A DNA stretch of 5,479 bases from Flavobacteriales bacterium CG18_big_fil_WC_8_21_14_2_50_32_9. GTDB taxonomy: Bacteria; Bacteroidota; Bacteroidia; Flavobacteriales_E; Vicingaceae. The DNA is taken from positions 294 to 5,772 of the forward strand of contig PCUH01000228.1 in NCBI GenBank assembly GCA_002770955.1. Direction: 5' to 3'. Shown in pieces: positions 1 to 5,479 of this stretch; positions within the stretch are counted from its first letter, which is position 1, and each line of letters begins with the position of its first letter. The translations under genes and the position numbers were made by a program. The notes under the pieces were generated by a model, which was not told the origin of the DNA, did not search any database, and was given only the letters and a program-made list of their open reading frames with translations.

Positions 1-455
1 TTTTTAAAATTAATGGCAGCAATTTTAGAAATAGTTGGGCAGCCTTCAATGGTAATTACTCTACTTTTTTTGTTGGGAGCAGCCAAATACATGGTGCTGA
101 TTCCTAATGAAGTTCCTATTTCTAATACTGTGGAAGGTTTAAAACGATTAACCAACCGAAAAAGCAATTGTCCATATTTAGGAGATTTTGCAGCATTTTT
201 AACGATAGATGAAATTTTTCGTTTGTTGGATGCTGTTAATTTTGAACCCGCCCCAAAATCTTTCACCTCAATTTCTTGTTTGCTGAGCAATAACATGGCT
301 CTTATGGATTCGATATCAGCAAAAGAGTAGAAAGGAGTTTTATCCTTAATGGTGTTTGTATAAAGTTCATACACAAAAGGAGAATGTATGCCGTGCTCGT
401 TGGTAGATTTAAAAAAATAAGTGAGGTAACTTTTTAGTAATCTAAGCTTTTCCAT
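1..455 (-). CDS. Class I SAM-dependent methyltransferase, 5' part only (runs off left edge)
   Basis: This reading frame opens with ATG at 455-453 and stays open for 151 codons to the left edge, so the C-terminal part is outside the window. Residues 21-31 read HGIHSPFVYEL and residues 66-72 DFGAGSK; I recognise both as hallmarks of a Bacteroidota methyltransferase family close to predicted O-methyltransferases (COG4122-like). Residues 111-120, LEIGTSLGIS, are motif I, the glycine-rich SAM-binding loop after strand beta-1. Glu137 in VITIEG fits the acidic residue ending beta-2 that holds the SAM ribose. There is no signal peptide, so the protein should be cytoplasmic. The start is fixed by an in-frame TAA six codons upstream and by the N-terminal motif lying about 20 residues in, as I recall for relatives. 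The methyl acceptor cannot be told from sequence. The gene follows the peptidase on the same strand after an 83-base gap containing a terminator, so it is probably transcribed separately. Confidence 0.88.
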   Translation of the reverse strand, partial: MEKLRLLKSYLTYFFKSTNEHGIHSPFVYELYTNTIKDKTPFYSFADIESIRAMLLLSKQEIEVKDFGAGSKLTASNKRKISSIVKNAAKSPKYGQLLFRLVNRFKPSTVLEIGTSLGISTMYLAAPNKKSRVITIEGCPTISKIAAINFK

Positions 456-459
456 GCAA

Positions 460-488
460 CAAAAGTAAACTTACTTATTTAAAAACAA
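460..488 (-). promoter_or_regulatory. Putative Bacteroidota-type promoter of the methyltransferase gene
   Basis: On the minus strand a TTG (488-486) is followed after 18 bases by TACTTTTG (467-460), an exact match to the TAnnTTTG -7 element of the Bacteroidota primary sigma factor at close to the usual spacing. Only four bases separate the -7 element from the ATG at 455, so the transcript would start at or very near the start codon, giving a leaderless or almost leaderless mRNA. The TTG lies inside the tail of the preceding terminator. Such a short match in AT-rich DNA can arise by chance. Confidence 0.5.
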
Positions 489-527
489 AAAAGGTCTGAA
501 TAAAATATTCAAACCTTTTTTTGTTTT
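481..527 (-). terminator. Strong rho-independent-type terminator after the peptidase gene
   Basis: The core hairpin pairs 487-502 with 506-521: nine pairs (AAAAAAGGT with ACCTTTTTT), one C/A mismatch at 496/512, six pairs (TGAATA with TATTCA) and a three-base loop (503-505). A C-G pair (486/523) and flanking A-T pairs can lengthen it if T522 is bulged. Read on the minus strand, the stem ends in TTTTTTGTTTTT, a good U-tract, and it begins 11 bases after the peptidase stop codon. The A-rich arm on one side and T-rich arm on the other would also let it work on the plus strand, but I see no plus-strand gene that needs it. Confidence 0.82.
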
Positions 528-538
528 AGAAAGCTAAT

Positions 539-3500
539 TTATTGCATCACAAATTTTGAAGTGTAATTGTTGCTTGAATTTATTAGTTTTAAAATATATA
601 AGCCTTTAGAATTTGTTGCTAAAGAAATTCTTTCTAGTTGATTTGAACTAGTTACAAAAATTTGCTCTTCATTAATTAATTGTCCCAATGGGTTTACTAT
701 TATTGCTGTGTAATTTCCATAGGGTAAATTTGTTAATGAAAGTTCTACATTATTATTAGAAGGATTAAAATATGAAGTAACAATACTTCCATTGCTAAAC
801 TCACCTAAACCAGTGCAAATAGTAACAGTTATCGTTATTTGATCTGTACTAATACATCCATTCAAATCTGCTGTAACGGTATAGGTTATTGTTCCAGTTC
901 CAGGAAGAAATGAAACGCCATCTACCACACCGTTGTCCCATGTAATAATTGCTCCGTTAGGATTTGATGCTGTTAATGTAACAGGAATTCCTTCGCAAAT
1001 GGTTTGGTTTACTCCTGCATCTACAATTGGATTTGGGGTTACTGTTGCTGTAACAGGTTCTCTGGCACTAATACAATCACTGCCTTTTACTTGCCAGTTA
1101 TAGAAGAAGTAATAAAATCCATTTCCTGCACTACTTGAAGTGATAGAAACTAACCCAGGAGTTGTATAAGGATAGTTTGTTCCACCATTATTTCTATATA
1201 AATCAATGTTTGATCCAGCAGCCATTCCTAACTGGTAACCAGTTCCAATTGGCACTATAAAATTAAGAGGAACTGTTTGTTGACCAGAACCTATGGTTAC
1301 TGTTCTTGAGTCTAATATCGCATTCGTACTACTTCTTAATTCTATTGTCCGTACAGAATTTGCTCCAGAATAAACTTCAACACTCACAATTTCTATTTGA
1401 GCCAATGCATCAAAAATAAGGTGTTGTTGATTGTTGAAATTAGCACCACCTCCAGTATTGTTTGGTTTACCTGCATTTTGAATGGGAGCAGTTGTAATAG
1501 CTTCAACATAATAAGTTGTAGTGCTAGAAAGAGCTGGAGTGGTAAAGGTTAATCCAGTATTAATGGGTGTTCCGCCTGAAGCTACATTATACCAGTTTAG
1601 CGTTCCTGAACCTGATGCTGATAACGATGCCGTGTTGTTTTCACAAATTACATCACCAGTAACTGTTGGAGAAGCAGGTAGATTTACAGTAATAAAGTTA
1701 CTTTTAATTTCTACATCATTACCATTACCATTTGTAGCAGTTAATTGAACATTGTACGTTCCACTTGCACCATAAATATGAGTTGGATTTTGAAGAGGAG
1801 AAGTGTTTCCATCACCAAAATTCCACAACCAACTTGTAGGACCATTGGTTGAATTATCGTAAAACTGAATTTCTCCAGTGCAAGTTGTATCTATGTTTGA
1901 AGTGAAATCTGCCGTAGGAGGTTGGTTAGATTGAACACATACCCAATCAATTTCAAACCCTGCATTTTCAACACCTCCATCAGAGCTAAAAAGAATAGTG
2001 ATAGAGCCACCAGTTGATGAAATTGTTGTTGGAATATTATTGTTGCAATAAGTTCCAATAAGTGTAGAACTAGTGTTTGCTCCATCATAAACATTTAAGT
2101 AATCATAATTACATGAAGTACCTGTTCCTGCTTCTATATCAAAAGAGATGAAATTGAGGGTAACACTTGAAGCTCCAATAGGAGAAATGGTTATTTGAGA
2201 AGTTTCATTGGCTCCATAATCTGCAGAAGCTCCACCACTATCAAATATTTTTCCAAGGCAGGCTGTTTGCGTATTTGCAGTTCCATTGGCAGGAAGTATA
2301 GTAATACATGGTAAATTTGGGTCTATGGTAATAAAAGCACTTTTATAAACAGAATCTTGTCCACAAGAAGCACCTCCATCAGCCACTAAAGAAACATTAA
2401 AAGTTCCTACTGTGGTATAGGTGTGAGTTGGATTTAGTTGTGTACTTGTGGTGCCATCACCAAAATGCCAAATAAAAGTACTTCCATTAACGCTTGTGTT
2501 GTTAAATGAAACTGTGAATGGAGCAGAACAAGAATTAACAACAGGAGCACTAAAATCACTAACTGTGAAAGGTGCATAAGCAGATCCAACACCAACAGCA
2601 TACCACGCATTCGTTGTTGCTTCCACTTCTGATGTACACCCACCATATAAATCTACAGCAGATTGAATGGCATAAAATCGTGCATCAGCAAATTGGGAAG
2701 AAGAAGTTAAATAAACGGTTAAATTCCTGAATGCAATTTTCCCTGCTTTTACAATTCCCTGACCAGTAACATTGTAAACATCACTATTGTCGTTGGTTCC
2801 GCTACCACCATCAGCAAGCAGCACATACCATTTGTTTTGTACACCACTATTTGTATGGACGCCACCATTATCACCACCAGTTAATGAAGCCCAATATTGA
2901 CCAAAATAGGTGTCAGGATCATTTTTTAATTTAGGATTTTGCATATTTCTAAAGGCATTGCCTAAGTCTTCTCCTAATAGCCAACTATTTTGAGTTGGAC
3001 GAGCAAACTTTTCGATAGTATTGCCAAAAATATCGCTAAAAGATTCATTTAGTGCACCTGATTCTGCTTGGTAAACTAAGTTGGCAGTAAATGAGGTAAG
3101 CCCATGTGTGATTTCATGACCAGCTATGTCAACTGCTGTTAAAGGAGCAGAATTGTTACTTCCATCTCCATAAGTCATTCGTTGACCATCCCAAAAAGCA
3201 TTGTTATAATTATTGTCATGGTGTACATAACTATTCAACTGAAAACCACTGTTGTTGATGCTATTTCTATTGTGTTCAATAAAATAATAATCGTAAGTCA
3301 TTTCAGCACCCCAATGTGCATCTGTTGCATATCTATCAACAGTTGGATTAAATGTTGTCCAATTTGCTGTGGCATTGGTAAAATCAGTATTTGAATACGT
3401 GGTTGTGTTTTGGTTGTTAAAAGTTCTTATTCCATTCCCTCTACCAGTTTCTCTGAGTCTATAATTTGTTCCTGTATTATCAGAAGTCATTGTTTTTGTT

Positions 3501-4249
3501 CCGCTATATCCTGTAGCAGCAGTTCCAACAACATCTGCATCATGTAATTTATTTTCTTCCCAAACAATTGTTCCTGTTTTAGCATCTACATAAATTTCTT
3601 TTCTGCTAAGTGGTTCTTGTGCATAAATATTAAAAACATAAGTAAGTTTTAATGAATTACTCATTATTCCACTTTCATTAACAAAAACCAATTCACCTTT
3701 TGGGTAGTATGTTGCTGTTGGGTCGTCTTGTTCCCATTTCAAATGACTTTCTGCATCTGGAATTTCCCATTTATATAATTGAGCATTAATATGATTTAGT
3801 GCTTTAAAAAGAGCTGTGTTTTCTGATAAAAAAGATTGAGTTGACATGTTGGAGTTGTCAAACAATTCACCATTCATCGAATAAATTAATCCATTTTTAG
3901 TATGCACATTATACATTCCTAATCGCACAGGAAAAGTATTGATGGTTTGTTGATAACGATAATGTGTAAAACCTAATTCATCATTTTCAACACTAAGTAG
4001 TTTTAAACCAAAGTTATCATCTGTTTTGTAGTACGATAGTAACCAATTTTGCAATTTATTAATCGGAAGCTCTTTTCCTTTAATAAATTGAACGTAATTT
4101 GGGATTGAAGTGAAAGTTTTCATTCTAACCAAATTACTATTGGCAGCTATTTGATTGGCTTCATTTCCAGAAAAAATGTTAACATCTTCTGAAGCATTTA
4201 CTGAGAAGAAAATTAAAAAAACGAATGCGAGAGAGAAAATTTTATTCAT
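539..4249 (-). CDS. Secreted thermolysin-family (M4) metallopeptidase with PKD, CUB and Ig-like domains and T9SS sorting domain
   Basis: This 1236-residue zinc endopeptidase would be exported by Sec and then carried through the outer membrane by the type IX system to digest extracellular protein. Residues 1-19 are a signal peptide, with likely cleavage after VNA. Residues about 75-130 resemble the FTP propeptide and 140-232 a PepSY-like propeptide, so it is made as a zymogen. The M4 domain spans about 237-556. HEITH (378-382) supplies two zinc histidines and the catalytic Glu379. Glu402 in GALNESFSD is the third ligand, 20 residues on as in thermolysin, followed by Asp406. Tyr393 and His465 (GGVHTNSG) match thermolysin Tyr157 and His231, so the active site is complete. 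Then come PKD (about 562-643, WHFGDGT), CUB-like (646-772, five cysteines), PKD (778-856, WNFGDGN), an Ig-like domain split by an insert (858-1071), a further PKD/Ig-like domain (1073-1145) and a T9SS type A domain (about 1150-1236, ending GLYILKLIN...SKFVMQ). The start is supported by the signal peptide and an upstream in-frame TAA (4265-4267). Confidence 0.96.
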   Translation of the reverse strand: MNKIFSLAFVFLIFFSVNASEDVNIFSGNEANQIAANSNLVRMKTFTSIPNYVQFIKGKELPINKLQNWLLSYYKTDDNFGLKLLSVENDELGFTHYRYQQTINTFPVRLGMYNVHTKNGLIYSMNGELFDNSNMSTQSFLSENTALFKALNHINAQLYKWEIPDAESHLKWEQDDPTATYYPKGELVFVNESGIMSNSLKLTYVFNIYAQEPLSRKEIYVDAKTGTIVWEENKLHDADVVGTAATGYSGTKTMTSDNTGTNYRLRETGRGNGIRTFNNQNTTTYSNTDFTNATANWTTFNPTVDRYATDAHWGAEMTYDYYFIEHNRNSINNSGFQLNSYVHHDNNYNNAFWDGQRMTYGDGSNNSAPLTAVDIAGHEITHGLTSFTANLVYQAESGALNESFSDIFGNTIEKFARPTQNSWLLGEDLGNAFRNMQNPKLKNDPDTYFGQYWASLTGGDNGGVHTNSGVQNKWYVLLADGGSGTNDNSDVYNVTGQGIVKAGKIAFRNLTVYLTSSSQFADARFYAIQSAVDLYGGCTSEVEATTNAWYAVGVGSAYAPFTVSDFSAPVVNSCSAPFTVSFNNTSVNGSTFIWHFGDGTTSTQLNPTHTYTTVGTFNVSLVADGGASCGQDSVYKSAFITIDPNLPCITILPANGTANTQTACLGKIFDSGGASADYGANETSQITISPIGASSVTLNFISFDIEAGTGTSCNYDYLNVYDGANTSSTLIGTYCNNNIPTTISSTGGSITILFSSDGGVENAGFEIDWVCVQSNQPPTADFTSNIDTTCTGEIQFYDNSTNGPTSWLWNFGDGNTSPLQNPTHIYGASGTYNVQLTATNGNGNDVEIKSNFITVNLPASPTVTGDVICENNTASLSASGSGTLNWYNVASGGTPINTGLTFTTPALSSTTTYYVEAITTAPIQNAGKPNNTGGGANFNNQQHLIFDALAQIEIVSVEVYSGANSVRTIELRSSTNAILDSRTVTIGSGQQTVPLNFIVPIGTGYQLGMAAGSNIDLYRNNGGTNYPYTTPGLVSITSSSAGNGFYYFFYNWQVKGSDCISAREPVTATVTPNPIVDAGVNQTICEGIPVTLTASNPNGAIITWDNGVVDGVSFLPGTGTITYTVTADLNGCISTDQITITVTICTGLGEFSNGSIVTSYFNPSNNNVELSLTNLPYGNYTAIIVNPLGQLINEEQIFVTSSNQLERISLATNSKGLYILKLINSSNNYTSKFVMQ
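1082..1489 (-). other. Beta-rich domain inserted in an Ig-like domain of the peptidase (residues about 921-1056)
   Basis: Within the peptidase, residues 858-920 look like the first strands of an Ig-like domain of the kind common in Bacteroidota surface proteins (VICENNTASLSASG, LNWYNVASGG, TTYYVEA). The expected last strand does not follow directly. It reappears at 1057-1071 as DCISAREPVTATV. The roughly 135 residues between them form their own unit, with a GGGANFNNQQHLIFDA start, several beta-strand-like stretches, LGMAAGSNIDLYRNNGG, and a GNGFYYFFYNWQVKG end. I recall similar sequences in other Bacteroidota multidomain proteins. A ligand-binding jelly-roll role is only a guess. Confidence 0.55.
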
Positions 4250-4277
4250 AATTAAATTTATTAGTTATTAATGGTTA

Positions 4278-4285
4278 TAAAGTTA
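4278..4285 (-). promoter_or_regulatory. Weak candidate -7 element for the peptidase gene
   Basis: The minus strand reads TAACTTTA, one base away from TAnnTTTG, 28 bases upstream of the ATG at 4249, which would leave a leader of roughly 20-25 bases. The region about 19 bases further upstream is T-rich but has no clean TTG. No Shine-Dalgarno-like purine run precedes the ATG; the leader is almost pure A/T, as is normal in this phylum. The peptidase needs a promoter somewhere in 4250-4454 if it is not read through from hutI, and this is the best candidate I see. Confidence 0.3.
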
Positions 4286-4290
4286 GAATT

Positions 4291-4332
4291 TTATTGGAAC
4301 ATAAAAAATGTATATATATAGCATTATTGGAA
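4291..4332. repeat. Pair of 9-bp direct repeats TTATTGGAA around an AT-alternating stretch
   Basis: TTATTGGAA occurs at 4291-4299 and again at 4324-4332, 33 bases apart or about three helical turns. Between them lies a TA-alternating run (4311-4320). The left copy would fall in the spacer of the candidate peptidase promoter and the right copy upstream of it, a layout that could suit a regulator binding in tandem. In such AT-rich DNA a 9-bp match may be accidental. Confidence 0.35.
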
Positions 4333-4352
4333 TCTTATTGCTGAGAAATTTT

Positions 4353-4376
4353 CGATTTACGATTTATGATTTACGA
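4353..4376. repeat. Short tandem repeat of a 7-bp unit CGATTTA
   Basis: Three consecutive heptamers, CGATTTA (4353-4359), CGATTTA (4360-4366) and TGATTTA (4367-4373), are followed by the start of a fourth (CGA). They lie in the gap between hutI and the peptidase gene. I recall similar heptamer arrays in intergenic regions of Bacteroidota genomes. No function can be read from the sequence. Confidence 0.7.
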
Positions 4377-4396
4377 ATAATAAAATACAAGTTCCA

Positions 4397-4443
4397 AATT
4401 AACTCCCTCCCTTCTGGAGGGTTGGGGTGGGACAATTAACTCC
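4397..4443. repeat. GC-rich hairpin module flanked by 10-bp direct repeats
   Basis: AATTAACTCC occurs at 4397-4406 and 4434-4443. Between them is a strikingly G/C-rich stretch in otherwise AT-rich DNA. It contains CCCTCC (4405-4410), a five-base loop and GGAGGG (4416-4421), which can form a six-pair stem, followed by GGGGTGGG (4424-4431). It begins 11 bases after the hutI stop codon. The hairpin could slow or end hutI transcription, but no U-run follows on either strand, so it is not a typical intrinsic terminator. I recall similar GC-rich modules scattered between genes in Bacteroidota genomes, and the flanking repeats resemble a target duplication. Confidence 0.6.
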
Positions 4444-4454
4444 TAACTTTTAAA

Positions 4455-5479
4455 CTAATAGCAAACGCCATTTAAAATAACTGTTTCTACTGGATTGGAG
4501 CCAAACGCATAAGGAATATGTTGGTAGGATGGTAATTTTTTTGTGATAAAAACATTTGCTTTTTTGCCAATAGCAATACTTCCTAATTCATGACTAAGAT
4601 TCATTGCGTAAGCACCATTGATGGTTGTTGCATGAATTGCTTCTTCGGGAGTCATTTTTAAATAAATACATGCCAATGATAACACAAAAGGCATATTGCC
4701 AGAAGGTGTTGAACCAGGGTTGAAATCGGTTGCCAAACAGACAGGTAAATTATTTGAAATTAATTCTCTGGCTGGAGCATAAGGAATGTTTAAAAAGAAG
4801 GAACAAGAAGGAAGTAATGTAGGCATTACGTTTGAGTTTTTTAAATCTACAATGTCTTTTGGTGTCATTACTTCTAAATGATCAACAGATAACGCATTAT
4901 TGTTAATTCCAACCTGAACTCCTCCAATAGAATTAAATTGGTTGACATGAATTTTTGGAGTTAATCCTTGTTTTATTCCGGCCTGAATGATAAGTTCAGT
5001 TTCATCGGGAGTGAAGTAGTTTTTTTCACAAAAAACATCAATAAAATCAGCTAAATTTTCTTCCTTTATTATAGGTAGCATTTTAGTAATAATAAGATTG
5101 ATGTAATCTTGTCTGTTTTGTTTAAACTCTACAGGGATTGCATGAGCTCCCAAAAAAGTGGCTTTAATAGTAAGTGGACTTGCTTTTTTAAGGCGTTGAA
5201 TCACTCGAAGCATTTTTATTTCAGCTTCAACAGTAAGCCCATAACCGCTTTTAATTTCAACAGCTCCTGTGCCTGTTTTTTGTATTTCATCTAAACGATT
5301 CATTGCAGTTTCAAACAATTCGTCTTCGGTTGCTAGTTGAAGTTTTTTAGCAGAATTAAGTATGCCACCACCTTTAGCGGCAATTTCTTCATAAGACAAT
5401 CCTTTTATTCTATCAATAAATTCTTCTTCGCGAGAAGCAGCAAAAACCAAGTGTGTGTGTGAATCACAAAAAGAAGGAA
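4455..5479 (-). CDS. hutI: Imidazolonepropionase, N-terminus beyond right edge
   Basis: HutI hydrolyses 4-imidazolone-5-propanoate to N-formimidoyl-L-glutamate, the third step of histidine degradation, in the cytoplasm. The visible part is 340 residues ending at TAG 4457-4455. The frame is still open at the edge, where it reads PSFCDSHTHLVFAASREEEF; compared with the usual 400-420 residues, about 70-80 are missing. Landmarks in visible numbering are metal ligands His7 and His9 (HTH), Arg16, Tyr79 in EIKSGYGL, His112 in FLGAHAIP, His177 in KIHVNQF, His200 in SVDHLEV and Asp251 in LATDFNPGS. They match the metal and substrate residues of the amidohydrolase-fold B. subtilis enzyme as I remember it. 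The residues after His177 are VNQ, without the acidic residue of the HADE or HAEQ forms I know elsewhere. The TTG at 5450 is an internal leucine codon after HTH, not a start. Other hut genes may lie further right, but none is visible. Confidence 0.95.
   Translation of the reverse strand, partial: PSFCDSHTHLVFAASREEEFIDRIKGLSYEEIAAKGGGILNSAKKLQLATEDELFETAMNRLDEIQKTGTGAVEIKSGYGLTVEAEIKMLRVIQRLKKASPLTIKATFLGAHAIPVEFKQNRQDYINLIITKMLPIIKEENLADFIDVFCEKNYFTPDETELIIQAGIKQGLTPKIHVNQFNSIGGVQVGINNNALSVDHLEVMTPKDIVDLKNSNVMPTLLPSCSFFLNIPYAPARELISNNLPVCLATDFNPGSTPSGNMPFVLSLACIYLKMTPEEAIHATTINGAYAMNLSHELGSIAIGKKANVFITKKLPSYQHIPYAFGSNPVETVILNGVCY

Noticed and set aside
13..330. Plus-strand open frame of 105 codons
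   Set aside because: It lies antisense to the methyltransferase, whose minus-strand frame carries clear family motifs (HGIHSPFVY, LEIGTSLG). The plus-strand protein shows no recognisable motif.
1521..1748. Plus-strand open frame within the peptidase gene
   Set aside because: It is a shadow of the low-complexity Ig/PKD-coding region on the minus strand, with no motif or promoter of its own.
1682..2566. The two similar WxFGDG segments as a recent DNA duplication or CRISPR-like repeat
   Set aside because: The similarity is that of two divergent PKD domains (NPTHTY and NPTHIY motifs) separated by a CUB-like domain. It is protein-level, and there are no regularly spaced identical repeats.
1891..2646. 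Two short minus-strand frames, 1891-2094 and 2434-2646, inside the peptidase gene
   Set aside because: They are out-of-frame readings of the CUB and PKD coding sequence. The main frame is intact, so they do not signal a frameshift.
3182..3394. Plus-strand open frame opposite the M4 catalytic domain
   Set aside because: The minus strand here encodes well-conserved M4 sequence; the plus-strand product is Ile/Val-rich shadow sequence.
4403..4431. Intrinsic terminator for hutI
   Set aside because: The stem is only six pairs and no T-run follows on the minus strand, so it is listed as a repeat module rather than a terminator.
5109..5294. Plus-strand open frame opposite hutI
   Set aside because: It is antisense to conserved HutI sequence and has no recognisable features.
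5448..5450. TTG as a start codon for hutI
   Set aside because: The frame continues upstream to the window edge and encodes DSHTH, the metal-binding motif, directly before this codon. It is an internal leucine.

Overview
The window looks like a piece of a Bacteroidota chromosome, probably from a Flavobacteriia-like lineage. The DNA is AT-rich. The large secreted protein ends in a type IX secretion sorting domain, a system confined to this phylum. The methyltransferase at the left edge belongs to a family I recognise from Bacteroidota. Intergenic regions lack clear Shine-Dalgarno sequences, and one carries a good match to the phylum's TTG / TAnnTTTG promoter.

All three genes are on the minus strand, so transcription runs right to left. 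At the right edge (4455-5479) is most of hutI, imidazolonepropionase of histidine degradation; its N-terminus lies beyond the window. A 205-base intergenic region (4250-4454) follows, with a short GC-rich hairpin between two 10-bp direct repeats, a 7-bp tandem repeat and an AT-rich stretch that probably holds the next promoter. The centre (539-4249) is one gene for a 1236-residue secreted M4 (thermolysin-family) metallopeptidase with a full propeptide, an intact zinc site, and a long tail of PKD, CUB and Ig-like domains ending in a T9SS type A sorting domain. A strong hairpin terminator (481-527) follows it. From 455 leftwards to the edge is the first 151 codons of a class I SAM-dependent methyltransferase; no stop is reached, so only its 5' part is present.

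The three genes have no obvious shared pathway. The gaps and the terminator suggest separate transcription units rather than an operon. A loose link is that the peptidase releases peptides and amino acids outside the cell while HutI belongs to amino-acid catabolism, but nothing in the sequence ties them functionally.

I see no clearly new biological system. The points most worth a second look are a beta-rich domain apparently nested inside an Ig-like domain of the peptidase, a promoter that overlaps the upstream terminator and would give a nearly leaderless methyltransferase mRNA, and the repeat-flanked GC-rich module upstream of the peptidase.
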